Source: Hydractinia symbiolongicarpus (Eukaryota; Cnidaria; Hydrozoa; Anthoathecata; Hydractiniidae). Taken from it: a DNA stretch of 64,000 nucleotides. Shown here piece after piece: positions 9,740-21,678 of this stretch (positions are counted from its first letter, which is position 1; every line of letters begins with the position of its first letter). The translations under genes and the position numbers were made by a program. The DNA lies in NCBI RefSeq assembly GCF_029227915.1, contig NC_079878.1, positions 30,469,501 to 30,533,500 on the forward strand, given 5' to 3'. The notes under the pieces are model-generated. The model did not search any database. It was not told the DNA's origin and was given only the letters and a program-made list of their open reading frames with translations.

Positions 9740-12223
9740 TTTTAGTGGTGAAAATATAATTTAAAAAATCGTTCTGGAAATGAGTTTACTCCCTGGGTAT
9801 TTTGTTTGGATACTTTTGACTATACGAGCCAAGCACGGGATTTACGGGAAATCGCGGGTTTTCGTTTGCCGGCGATTAAACTTCTTTTATTCAGCGTCTC
9901 ATCAAAAATGAAAACATTTTTGAAAACTACAAGTCTCATGCGTTTTAGTGGTGAAAAGATAATTTAAAAAATCGTTCTGGAAATGAGTTTACTCCCTGGG
10001 TATTTTCTTTGTATACTTTTGACTATACGGGCCGAGTCCGGGATTTACGGGAATTCGCGGGTTTTCGTTTGCCGGCGATTAAACTTCTTTTATTCAGCGT
10101 CTTATCAAAAATGAAAACATTTTTGAAAACTACAAGTCTCATACGTTTTAGTGGTGAAAAAATAATTTAAAAAATCCTTCTGGAAATGAGTTTACTCCCT
10201 GTGTATTTTCTTTGTATACTTTTGACTATACGGGCCGAGTCCGGGAGTTACGGGAATTCGCGGGTTTTCGTTTGCCGACGATTAAACATCTTTTATTCAG
10301 CGTCTCATCAAAAATGAAAACATTTTTGAAAACTACAAGTCTCATGCGTTTTAGTGGTGAAAAAGTAATTTAAAAAATCCTTCTGGAAATGAGTTACCTC
10401 CCTGTGTATTTTCTTTGGATACTTTTGACTATACGAGCCAAGCACGGGATTTACGGGAAATCGCGGGTTTTCGTTTGCCGACGATTAAACTTCTTTTATT
10501 CAGCGTCTCATGAAAAATGAAAACATTTTTGAAAACTACAAGTCTCATGCGTTTTAGTGGTGAAAAGATAATTTAAAAAATCGTTCTGGAAATGAGTTTA
10601 CTCCCTGGGTATTTTCTTTGTATACTTTTGACTATGCGGACCGAGTCCGGGATTTACGGGAATTCGCGAGTTTTCGTTTGCCGGCAATTAAACTTCTTTT
10701 ATTCAGCGTCTTATCAAAAATGAAAACATTTTTGAAAACTACAAGTCTCATACGTTTTAGTGGTGAAAAAATAATTTAAAAAATCGTTCGGGAAATGAGT
10801 TTACTCCCTGGGTATTTTTTTTGTATACTTTTGACTATACGGGCCGAGTCCGAGATTTACGGGAAATCGCGGGTTTTCGTTTGCTATACGGGCCGAGTCC
10901 GAGATTTACGGGAAATCGCGGGTTTTCGTTTGCCGGCGATTAAACTTCTTTTATTCCGCGTCTCATCAAAAATGAAAACATTTTTGAAAACTACAAGTCT
11001 CATCCGTTTTAGTGGTGAAAAGATAATTTAAAAAATCGTTCTGGAAATGAGTTTACTCGCAGGGTACTTTCTTTGTATACTTTAGACTATACGGGCCGAG
11101 TCCGGGATTTACGGGAAATCGCGGGTTTTCGTTTGCCGGCGATTAAACTTCTTTTATTCCGCGTCTCATCAAAAATGAAAACATTTTTGAAAACTACAAG
11201 TCTCATGCGTTTTAGTGGTGAAAAAATAATTTAAAAAATTCTTCTGGAAATGAGTTTACTCCCTGTGTATTTTCTTTGTATACTTTTGACTATACGGGCC
11301 GAGTCCGGGAATTACGGGAATTCGCGGGTTTTCGTTTGCCGGCGATTAAACATCTTTTATTCAGCGTCTCATCAAAAATGAAAACATTTTTGAAAACTAC
11401 AAGTCTCGTGCGTTTTAGTGGTGAAAAGATAATTTAAAAAATCGTTCTGGAAATGAGTTTACTCGCAGGGTACTTTGTTTGTATACTTTTGACTATACGG
11501 GCCGAGTCCGGGATTTATGGGAAATCGCGGGTTTTCGTTTGCCGGCGATTAAACTTCTTTTATTCAGCGTCTTATCAAAAATGAAAACATTTTTGAAAAC
11601 TACAAGTCTCATGCGTTTTAGTGGTGAAAAGATAATTTAAAAAATCGTTCTGGAAATGAGTTTACTCCCTGGGTATTTTCTTTGTATACTTTTGACTATA
11701 CGGGCCGAGTCCGGGATTTACGGGAATTCGCGGGTTTTTGTTTGCCGGCGATTAAACGTCTTTTATTCAGCGTCTTATCAAAAATGAAAACATTTTTGAA
11801 AACTACAAGTCTCATACGTTTTAGTGGTGAAAAAATAATTTAAAAAATCGTTCGGGAAATAAGTTTACTTCCTGGGTACTTTATTTGTATACTTTTGATT
11901 ATACGGGCCGAGTCCGGGATATACGGGAAATCGCGGGTTTCGTTTGCCGGCGATTAAACTTCCTTTATTCAGCGTCTCATCAAAAATGAAAACATTTTTG
12001 AAAACTGCAAGTCTCATGCGTTTTAGTGGTGAAAATATAATTTAAAAAATCGTTCTGGAAATGAGTTTACTCCCTGGGTATTTTCTTTGGATACTTTTGA
12101 CTATACGAGCCAAGCACGGGATTTACGGGAAATCGCGGGTTTTCGTTTGCCGGCGATTAAACTTCTTTTATTCAGCGTCTCATCAAAAATGAAAACATTT
12201 TTGAAGACTACAAGTCTCATGCG
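9740..12223 (+). repeat. HOR-1 copy 3, left part (12 monomers)
   Basis: Reads F-A-C-K-A-L-B-C-M-A-E-F, matching the first 12 monomers of copy 1, then departs: copies 1 and 2 continue with D', this one with an A form containing ctgcgtattt. It shares the gagttacctc K allele with copy 2 but keeps A-L-B like copy 1. Contains the 252-bp expanded L monomer. Confidence 0.8.
10755..11006 (+). repeat. Expanded 252-bp L monomer with 49-bp internal duplication
   Basis: Bases 10836-10884 are repeated exactly at 10885-10933, running from tatacgggcc to tttcgtttgc. The homology at the junction is a single c, so it looks like slippage or end-joining rather than unequal crossing-over. The +49 shift changes frame and gives a 78-codon open frame at 10795-11031, which is not a gene. 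The same monomer in HOR-1 copy 1 (1016) is not duplicated. Confidence 0.93.
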
Positions 12224-12426
12224 TTTTAGTGGTGAAAAGATAATATAAAAAATCGTTCTGGAAATGAGTTTACTCCCTGCGTATTTTCTTTGTATACTTT
12301 TGACTATACGGGCCGAGTCCGGGATTTACGGGAATTCGCGGGTTTTCGTTTGCCAGCGATTAAACTTCTTTTATTCAGCGTCTTATCAAAAATGAAAACA
12401 TTTTTGAAAACTACAAGTCTCATACG

Positions 12427-12629
12427 TTTTAGTGGTGAAAAAATAATTTAAAAAATCGTTCGGGAAATGAGATTACTCCCTGGGTATTTTTTTTGTATAT
12501 ACTCGACTATACGGGACAAGCACGGGATTTACGGGAAATTGCGGGTTTTCGTTTGCCGGCGATTAAACTTCTTTTATTCAGTGTCTCATCAAAAATGAAA
12601 ACATTTTTGAAAACTACAAGTCTCATGCG
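12427..12629 (+). repeat. L/D chimeric monomer
   Basis: The left part is L-like (cgttcgggaaatgagattac, ccctgggta and a T run), the right part D-like (tatactcgactatac, gggacaagcacggg, gggaaattg). The switch lies in the shared tttgtata. The same chimera recurs at 15675-15877, so the exchange predates duplication of HOR-2. At 17825-18230 L and D are separate neighbours, consistent with loss of one monomer here. Confidence 0.75.
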
Positions 12630-13847
12630 TTTTAGTGGTGAAAAAATAATTTAAAAAATCCTTCTGGAAATGAGTTTACTCCCTGTGTATTTTCTTTGTA
12701 TACCTTTGACTATATGGGCCGAGTCTGGGAATTACGGGAATTCGCGGGTTTTCGTTTGCCGGCGATTAAACATCTTTTATTCAGCGTCTCATCAAAAATG
12801 AAAACATTTTTGAAAAATACAAGTCTCGTGCGTTTTAGTGGTGAAAAGTTAATTTAAAAAATCGTTCTGGAAATGAGTTTACTCGCAGGGTACTTTCTTT
12901 GTATACTTTTGACTATACGGGCCGAGTCCGGGATTTACGGGAAATCGCGGGTTTTCGTTTGCCGGCGATTAAACTTCTTTTATTCAGCGTCTCATCAAAA
13001 ATGAAAACATTTTTGAAAACTACAAGTCTCATGCGTTTTAGTGGTGAAAAAATAATTTAAAAAATCCTTCTGGAAATGAGTTTACTCCCTGTGTATTTTC
13101 TTTGTATACTTTTGACTATAGGGGCCGAGTCCGGGAATTACGGGAATTCGCGGGTTTTCGTTTGCCGGCGATTAAACATCTTTTATTCAGCGTCTCATCA
13201 AAAATGAAAACATTTTTGAAAACTACAAGTCTCATGCGTTTTAGTGGTGAAAAAATAATTTAAAAAATCCTTCTGGAAATGAGTTTACTCCCTGTGTATT
13301 TTCTTTGTATACTTTTGACTATACGGGCCGAGTCCGGGAATTACGGGAATTCGCGGGTTTTCGTTTTCCGGCGATTAAACATTTTTTATTCAGCGTCTCA
13401 TCAAAAATGAAAACATTTTTGAAAACTACAAGTCTCATGCGTTTTAGTGGTGAAAAAATAATTTCAAAAATCCTTGTGGAAATGAGTTTACTCCCTGTGT
13501 ATTTTCTTTGTATACTTTTGACTATACGGGCCGAGTCCGGGAATTACGGGAATTCGCGGGTTTTCGTTTGCCGGCGATTAAACATCTTTTATTCAGCGTC
13601 TCATCAAAAATGAAAACATTTTTGAAAACTACAAGTCTCATGCGTTTTAGTGGTGAAAAAATAATTTAAAAAATCGTTCTGGAAATGAGTTTACTCCCTG
13701 GGTATTTTCTTTGTATACTTTTGACTATACGGGCCGAGTCCGGGATTTACGGGAATTCGCGGGTTTTCGTTTGCCGGCGATTAAACTTCTTTTATTCAGC
13801 GTCTTATCAAAAATGAAAACATTTTTGAAAACTACAAGTCTCATACG

Positions 13848-14050
13848 TTTTAGTGGTGAAAAAATAATTTAAAAAATCGTTCGGGAAATAAGTTTACTTC
13901 CTGGGTACTTTATTTGTATACTTTTGATTATACGGGCCGAGTCCGGGATATACGGGAATTCGCGGGTTTTCGTTTGCCGGCGATTAAACATCTTTTATTC
14001 AGCGTCTCATCAAAAATGAAAACATTTTTGAAAAATACAAGTCTCGTGCG
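13848..14050 (+). repeat. E/C chimeric monomer (four-monomer deletion scar)
   Basis: Begins as type E (aaataag, acttcctggg, gattatacggg, gggata) and switches to type C (gggaattcg, aaacatc, gaaaaatacaag, gtctcgtgcg). The switch lies within 13951-13958 (tacgggaa). In the neighbouring unit E and that C are separated by F-A'-L/D (15066-16080), so 812 bp (4 x 203) are missing here. Confidence 0.78.
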
Positions 14051-17000
14051 TTTTAGTGGTGAAAAGTTAATTTAAAAAATCGTTCTGGAAATGAGTTTAC
14101 TCGCAGGGTACTTTCTTTGTATACTTTTGACTATACGGGCCGAGTCCGGGATTTACGGGAAATCGCGGGTTTTCGTTTGCCGGCGATTAAACTTCTTTTA
14201 TTCAGCGTCTCATCAAAAATGAAAACATTTTTGAAAACTACAAGTCTCATGCGTTTTAGTGGTGAAAAAATAATTTAAAAAATCCTTCTGGAAATGAGTT
14301 TACTCCCTGTGTATTTTCTTTGTATACTTTTGACTATAGGGGCCGAGTCCGGGAATTACGGGAATTCGCGGGTTTTCGTTTGCCGGCGATTAAACATCTT
14401 TTATTCAGCGTCTCATCAAAAATGAAAACATTTTTGAAAACTACAAGTCTCATGCGTTTTAGTGGTGAAAAAATAATTTAAAAAATCCTTCTGGAAATGA
14501 GTTTACTCCCTGTGTATTTTCTTTGTATACTTTTGACTATACGGGCCGAGTCCGGGAATTACGGGAATTCGCGGGTTTTCGTTTTCCGGCGATTAAACAT
14601 TTTTTATTCAGCGTCTCATCAAAAATGAAAACATTTTTGAAAACTACAAGTCTCATGCGTTTTAGTGGTGAAAAAATAATTTAAAAAATCCTTCTGGAAA
14701 TGAGTTTACTCCCTGTGTATTTTCTTTGTATACTTTTGACTATGCGGGCCGAGTCCGGGAATTACGGGAATTCGCGGGTTTTCGTTTGCCGGCGATTAAA
14801 CATCTTTTATTCAGCGTCTCATCAAAAATGAAAACATTTTTGAAAACTACAAGTCTCATGCGTTTTAGTGGTGAAAAAATAATTTAAAAAATCGTTCTGG
14901 AAATGAGTTTACTCCCTGGGTATTTTCTTTGTATACTTTTGACTATACGGGCCGAGTCCAGGATTTACGGGAATTCGCGGGTTTTCGTTTGCCGGCGATT
15001 AAACTTCTTTTATTCAGCGTCTTATCAAAAATGAAAACATTTTTGAAAACTACAAGTCTCATACGTTTTAGTGGTGAAAAAATAATTTAAAAAATCGTTC
15101 GGGAAATAAGTTTACTTCCTGGGTACTTTATTTGTATACTTTTGATTATACGGGCCGAGTCCGGGATATACGGGAAATCGCGGGTTTTCGTTTGCCGGCG
15201 ATTAAACTTCCTTTATTCAGCGTCTCATCAAAAGTGAAAACATTTTTGAAAACTGCAAGTCTCATGCGTTTTAGTGGTGAAAATATAATTTAAAAAATCG
15301 TTCTGGAAATGAGTTTACTCCCTGGGTATTTTCTTTGGATACTTTTGACTATACGAACCAAGCACGGGATTTACGGGAAATCGCGGGTTTTTGTTTGCCG
15401 GCGATTAAACTTCTTTTATTCAGCGTCTCATCAAAAATGAAAACATTTTTGAAAACTACAAGTCTCATGCGTTTTAGTGGTGAAAAGATAATTTAAAAAA
15501 TCGTTCTGGAAATGAGTTTACTCCCTGCGTATTTTCTTCGTATACTTTTGACTATACGGGCCGAGTCCGGGATTTACGGGAATTCGCGGGTTTTCGTTTG
15601 CCGGCGATTAAACTTCTTTTATTCAGCGTCTTATCAAAAATGAAAACATTTTTGAAAAGTACAAGTCTCATACGTTTTAGTGGTGAAAAAATAATTTAAA
15701 AAATCGTTCGGGAAATGAGATTACTCCCTGGGTATTTTTTTTGTATATACTCGACTATACGGGACAAGCACGGGATTTACGGGAAATTGCGGGTTTTCGT
15801 TTGCCGGCGATTAAACTTCTTTTATTCAGTGTCTCATCAAAAATGAAAACATTTTTGAAAACTACAAGTCTCATGCGTTTTAGTGGTGAAAAAATAATTT
15901 AAAAAATCCTTCTGGAAATGAGTTTACTCCCTGTGTATTTTCTTTGTATACCTTTGACTATACGGGCCGAGTCTGGGAATTACGGGAATTCGCGGGTTTT
16001 CGTTTGCCGGCGATTAAACATCTTTTATTCAGCGTCTCATCAAAAATGAAAACATTTTTGAAAAATACAAGTCTCGTGCGTTTTAGTGGTGAAAAGTTAA
16101 TTTAAAAAATCGTTCTGGAAATGAGTTTACTCGCAGGGTACTTTCTTTGTATACTTTTGACTATACGGGCCGAGTCCGGGATTTACGGGAAATCGCGGGT
16201 TTTCGTTTGCCGGCGATTAAACTTCTTTTATTCAGCGTCTCATCAAAAATGAAAACATTTTTGAAAACTACAAGTCTCATGCGTTTTAGTGGTGAAAAAA
16301 TAATTTAAAAAATCCTTCTGGAAATGAGTTTACTCCCTGTGTATTTTCTTTGTATACTTTTGACTATAGGGGCCGATTCCGGGAATTACGGGAATTCGCG
16401 GGTTTTCGTTTGCCGGCGATTAAACATCTTTTATTCAGCGTCTCATCAAAAATGAAAACATTTTTGAAAACTACAAGTCTCATGCGTTTTAGTGGTGAAA
16501 AAATAATTTAAAAAATCCTTCTGGAAATGAGTTTACTCCCTGTGTATTTTCTTTGTATACTTTTGACTATACGGGCCGAGTCCGGGAATTACGGGAATTC
16601 GCGGGTTTTCGTTTGGCGGCGATTAAACATTTTTTATTCAGCGTCTCATCAAAAATGAAAACATTTTTGAAAACTACAAGTCTCATGCGTTTTAGTGGTG
16701 AAAAAATAATTTAAAAAATCCTTCTGGAAATGAGTTTACTCCCTGTGTATTTTCTTTGTATACTTTTGACTATACGGGCCGAGTCCGGGAATTACGGGAA
16801 TTCGCGGGTTTTCGTTTGCCGGCGATTAAACATCTTTTATTCAGCGTCTCATCAAAAATGAAAAAATTTTTGAAAACTACAAGTCTCGTGCGTTTTAGTG
16901 GTGAAAAGGTAATTTAAAAAATCGTTCTGGAAATGAGTTTAGTCGCAGGGTACTTTGTTTGTATACTTTTGACTTTACGGGCCGAGTCCGGGATTTATGG

Positions 17001-17501
17001 GAAATCGCGGGTTTTCGTTTGCCGGCGATTAAACTTCTTTTATTCAGCGTCTTATCAAAAATGAAAACATTTTTGAAAACTACAAGTGTCATGCGTTTTA
17101 GTGGTGAAAAGATAATTTAAAAAATCGTTCTGGAAATGAGTTTACTCCCTGGGTATTTTCTTTGTATACTTTTGACTATACGGGCCGAGTCCGGGATTTA
17201 CGGGAATTCGCGGGTTTTCGTTTGCCGGCGATTAAACTTCTTTTATTCAGCGTCTTATCAAAAATGAAACCATTTTTGAAAACTACAAGTCTCATACGTT
17301 TTAGTGGTGAAAAAATAATTTAAAAAATCGTTCGGGAAATAAGTTTACTTCCTGGGTACTTTATTTGTATACTTTTGATTATACGGGCCGAGTCCGGGAT
17401 ATACGGGAAATCGCGGGTTTTCGTTTGCCGGCGATTAAACTTCCTTTATTCAGCGTCTCATCAAAAATGAAAACTTTTTTGAAAACTGCAAGTCTCATGC
17501 G

Positions 17502-17621
17502 TTTGAGTGGTGAAAATATAATTTAAAAAATCGCGGGTTTTCGTTTGCCGGCGATTAAACTTCTTTTTTTCAGCGTCTCATCAAAAATGAAAACATTTTT
17601 GAAAACTACAAGTCTCATGCG
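17502..17621 (+). repeat. Truncated 120-bp monomer (83-bp deletion)
   Basis: After tataatttaaaaaatcg the sequence jumps straight to cgggttttcgtttgcc. The intact relative at 19449-19651 (type F) has 83 more bases. The sequence aaatcg flanks the lost segment in the intact form and is present once here (17528-17533), as expected for deletion between 6-bp direct repeats. The monomer start also has tttg for tttt. Confidence 0.92.
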
Positions 17622-20461
17622 TTTTAGTGGTGAAAAGATAAATTAAAAAATCGTCCTGGAAATGAGTTTACTCCCTGGGTATTTTCTTTGTATACTTTTG
17701 ACTATACGGGCCGAGTCCGGGATTTACGGGAATTCGCGGGTTTTCGTTTGCCGGCGATTAAACTTCTTTTATTCAGCGTCTTATCAAAAATGAAAACATT
17801 TTTGAAAACTAAAAGTCTCATACGATTTAGTGGTGAAAAAATAATTTAAAAAATCGTTCGGGAAATGAGATTACTCCCTGGGTATTTTTTTTGTATACTT
17901 TTGACTATACGGGCCGAGTCCGAGATTTACGGAAAATCGCGGGTTTTCGTTTGCCGGCGATTAAACTTCTTTTATTCCGCGTCTCATCAAAAATGAAAAC
18001 ATTTTTGAAAACTACAAGTCTCATCCGTTTTAGTGGTGAAAAAATAATTTAAAAAATCGTTCTGGAAATGAGTTTACTCACAGGGTACTTTCTTTGTATA
18101 TACTCGACTATACGGGACAAGCACGGGATTTACGGGAAATTGCGGGTTTTCGTTTGCCGGCGATTAAACTTCTTTTATTCAGCGTCTCATCAAAAATGAA
18201 AACATTTTTGAAAACTACAAGTCTCGTGCGTTTTAGTGGTGAAAAGATAATTTAAAAAATCGCTCTGGAAATGAGTTTACTCGCAGGGTACTTTCTTTGT
18301 ATACTTTTGACTATACGGGCCGAGTCCGGGATTTACGGGAAATCGCGGGTTTTCGTTTGCCGGCGATTAAACTTCTTTTATTCAGCGTCTCATCAAAAAT
18401 GAAAACATTTTTGAAAACTACAAGTCTCATGCGTTTTAGTGGTGAAAAAATAATTTAAAACATCCTTCTGGAAATGAGTTTACTCCCTGTGTATTTTCTT
18501 TGTATACCTTTGACTATACGGGCCGAGTCCGGGATTTACGGGAATTCGCGGGTTTTCGTTTACCGGCGATTAAACTTCTTTTATTCAGCGTCTTATCAAA
18601 AATGAAAACATTTTTGAAAACTACAAGTCTCATACGTTTTAGTGGTGAAAAAATAATTTAAAAAATCGTTCGGGAAATAAGTTTACTTCCTGGGTACTTT
18701 ATTTGTATACTTTTGATTATACGGGCCGAGTCCGGGATATACGGGAAATCGCGGGTTTTCGTTTGCCGGCGATTAAACTTCCTTTATTCAGCGTCTCATC
18801 AAAAATGAAAACATTTTTAAAAACTACAAGTCTCATGCGTTTTAGTGGTGAAAAGATAATTTAAAAAATCGTTCTGGAAATGAGTTTACTCCCTGGGTAT
18901 TTTCTTTGTATACTTTTGACTATACGGGCCGAGTCCGGGATTTATGGGAAATCGCGGGTTTTCGTTTGCCGGCGATTAAACTTCTTTTATTCAGCGTCTT
19001 ATCAAAAATGAAAACATTTTTGAAAACTACAAGTCTCATGCGTTTTAGTGGTGAAAAGATAATTTAAAAAATCGTTCTGGAAATGAGTTTACTCCCTGGG
19101 TATTTTCTTTGTATACTTTTGACTATACGGGCCGAGTCCGGGATTTACGGGAATTCGCGGGTTTTCGTTTGCCGGCGATTAAACTTCTTTTATTCAGCGT
19201 CTTATCAAAAATGAAAACATTTTTGAAAACTACAAGTCTCATACGTTTTAGTGGTGAAAAAATAATTTAAAAAATCGTTCGGGAAATAAGTTTACTTCCT
19301 GGGTACTTTATTTGTATACTTTTGATTATACGGGCCGAGTCCGGGATATACGGGAAATCGCGGGTTTTCGTTTGCCGGCGATTAAACTTCCTTTATTCAG
19401 CGTCTCATCAAAAATGAAAACATTTTTGAAAACTACAAGTCTCATGCGTTTTAGTGGTGAAAATATAATTTAAAAAATCGTTCTGGAAATGAGTTTACTC
19501 CCTGGGTATTTTGTTTGGATACTTTTGACTATACGAGCCAAGCACGGGATTTACGGGAAATCGCGGGTTTTCGTTTGCCGGCGATTAAACTTCTTTTTTT
19601 CAGCGTCTCATCAAAAATGAAAACATTTTTGAAAACTACAAGTCTCATGCGTTTTAGTGGTGAAAAGATAAATTAAAAAATCGTCCTGGAAATGAGTTTA
19701 CTCCCTGTGTATTTTCTTTGTATACCTTTGACTATACGGGCCGAGTCCGGGATTTACGGGAATTCGCGGGTTTTCGTTTGCCGGCGATTAAACTTCTTTT
19801 ATTCAGCGTCTTATCAAAAATGAAAACATTTTTGAAAACTACAAGTCTCATACGTTTTAGTGGTGAAAAAATAATTTAAAAAATCGTTCGGGAAATAAGT
19901 TTACTTCCTGGGTACTTTATTTGTATACTTTTGATTATACGGGCCGAGTCCGGGATATACGGGAAATCGCGGGTTTTCGTTTGCCGGCGATTAAACTTCC
20001 TTTATTCAGCGTCTCATCAAAAATGAAAACATTTTTGAAAACTACAAGTCTCATGCGTTTTAGTGGTGAAAAGATAATTTAAAAAATCGTTCTGGAAATG
20101 AGTTTACTCACAGGGTACTTTCTTTGTATATACTCGACTATACGGGCCAAGCACGGGATTTACGGGAATTCGCGGGTTTTCGTTTGCCGGCGATTAAACT
20201 TCTTTTATTCAGCGTCTTATCAAAAATGAAAACATTTTTGAAAACTACAAGTCTCATACGTTTTAGTGGTGAAAAAATAATTTAAAAAATCGTTCGGGAA
20301 ATGAGATTACTCCCTGGGTATTTTTTTTGTATACTTTTGACTACGGGCCGAGTCCGGGATTTATGGGAAATCGCGGGTTTTCGTTTGCCGGCGATTAAAC
20401 TTCTTTTATTCAGCGTCTTATCAAAAATGAAAACATTTTTGAAAACTACAAGTCTCATCCG
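17622..20461 (+). repeat. Transition block, scrambled monomer order
   Basis: Order by eye: A-L-D-B-C/A-E-A/M-A-E-F-C/A-E-D-L'. Hybrids are common: 18434 and 19652 begin C-like and end A-like, and 18840 is A to the left and M to the right. The monomer at 20261 is 201 bp because gactatacggg is shortened to gactacggg. Type E and F monomers end here. I see no clean repeating unit. Confidence 0.65.
18028..18230 (+). repeat. Type D monomer exemplar
   Basis: Marked by actcacagggtac, gtatatactcgactatac, gggacaagcacggg and gggaaattgcggg. D copies in the 21-26 kb blocks start ttttagtaatg (21070, 22287, 25127, 26344), a handy marker of duplicated blocks. A related D' form lies at 2437 and 7103. I see no D after about 46.6 kb. 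Confidence 0.8.
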
Positions 20462-21678
20462 TTTTAGTGGTGAAAAGATAATTTAAAAAATCGTTCTGGA
20501 AATGAGTTTACTCGCAGGGTACTTTCTTTATATACTTTTGACTATAGGGGCCGAGTCCGGGATATACGGGAAATCGCGGGTTTTCGTTTGCCGGCGATCA
20601 AACTTCCTTTATTCAGCGTCTCATCAAAAATGAAAACAATTTTGAAAACTACAAGTCTCATGCGTTTTAGTGGTGAAAATATAATTTAAAAAATCGTTCT
20701 GGAAATGAGTTTACTCCCTGGGTATTTTCTTTGTATACTTTTGACTATACGGGCCGAGTCCGGGATTTACGGGAATTCGCGGGTTTTCGTTTGCCGGCGA
20801 TTAAACTTCTTTTTTTCAGCGTCTTATCAAAAATGAAAACATTTTTGAAAACTACAAGTCTCATACGTTTTAGTGGTGAAAAAATAATTTAAAAAATCGT
20901 TCGGGAAATGAGATTACTCCCTGGGTATTTTTTTGTATACTTTTGACTATACGGGCCGAGTCCGAGATTTACGGGAAATCGCGGGTTTTCGTTTGCCGGC
21001 GATTAAACTTCTTTTATTCCGCGTCTCATCAAAAATGAAAACATTTTTGAAAACTACAAGTCTCATCCGTTTTAGTAATGAAAAGATAATTTAAAAAATC
21101 GTTCTGGAAATGAGTTTACTCACAGGGTACTTTCTTTGTATATACTCGACTATACGGGACAAGCACGGGATTTACGGGAAATTGCGGGTTTTCGTTTGCC
21201 GGCGATTAAACTTCTTTTATTCAGCGTCTCATCAAAAATGAAAACATTTTTGAAAACTACAAGTCTCGTGCGTTTTAGTGGTGAAAAGATAATTTAAAAA
21301 ATCGCTCTGGAAATGAGTTTACTCGCAGGGTACTTTCTTTGTATACTTTTGACTATACGGGCCGAGTCCGGGATTTACGGGAAATCGCGGGTTTTCGTTT
21401 GCCGGCGATTAAACTTCTTTTATTCAGCGTCTCATCAAAAATGAAAACATTTTTGAAAACTACAAGTCTCATGCGTTTTAGTGGTGAAAAAATAATTTAA
21501 AAAATCCTTCTGGAAATGAGTTTACTCCCTGTGTATTTTCTTTGTATACCTTTGACTATACGGGCTGAGTCCTGGAATTACGGGAATTCGCGGGTTTTCG
21601 TTTGCCGGCGATTAAACATCTTTAATTCAGCGTCTCATCAAAAATGAAAACATTTTTGAAAACTACAAGTCTCATCCG
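20462..21678 (+). repeat. 1217-bp six-mer, copy 1 (B/E-A-L-D-B-C)
   Basis: Starts with a B/E hybrid (actcgcagggtactttcttt, tataggggcc, gggatatacgg, gcgatcaaac, gaaaacaatttt). Length is 6 x 203 minus 1, from a short T run in L. The D starts ttttagtaatg (21070). The unit repeats at 21679. Confidence 0.85.

Larger units (their letters stand above)
12224..17501 (+). repeat. HOR-2: C-rich ~10-mer block
   Basis: Order by eye: A'-L/D-C-B-C-C-C-A-E/C, then B-C-C-C-A-E-F-A'-L/D-C (14051-16080, 2030 bp, exactly 10 x 203), then B-C-C-C-M-A-E. B monomers with gaaaagttaattt at 12833, 14051 and 16081 mark the starts; their spacings are 1218 (6 x 203) and 2030 bp. Shared rare states such as tataggggcc, aacattttttatt and gaaaaatacaag confirm the copies. 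The two A'-L/D-C strings at 12224 and 15472 are 3248 bp (16 x 203) apart. Confidence 0.78.

Noticed and set aside
10795-11031. 78-codon open frame as a possible gene
   Set aside because: It runs through satellite sequence and is longer than its relatives only because the 49-bp duplication shifts the frame. No ribosome-binding or promoter context, no domain, and the same peptide fragments occur in every monomer.
13305-13613. 102-codon frames as a repeated protein family
   Set aside because: All lie in satellite, span two monomers, and exist because of a single stop-to-Ser change; similarity reflects DNA copying. No recognisable domain.
16895-17092. 65-codon reverse-strand open frame
   Set aside because: Antisense of an ordinary M monomer; it depends on local substitutions (gtgtcatgcg, tagtcgcag) that happen to remove stops.
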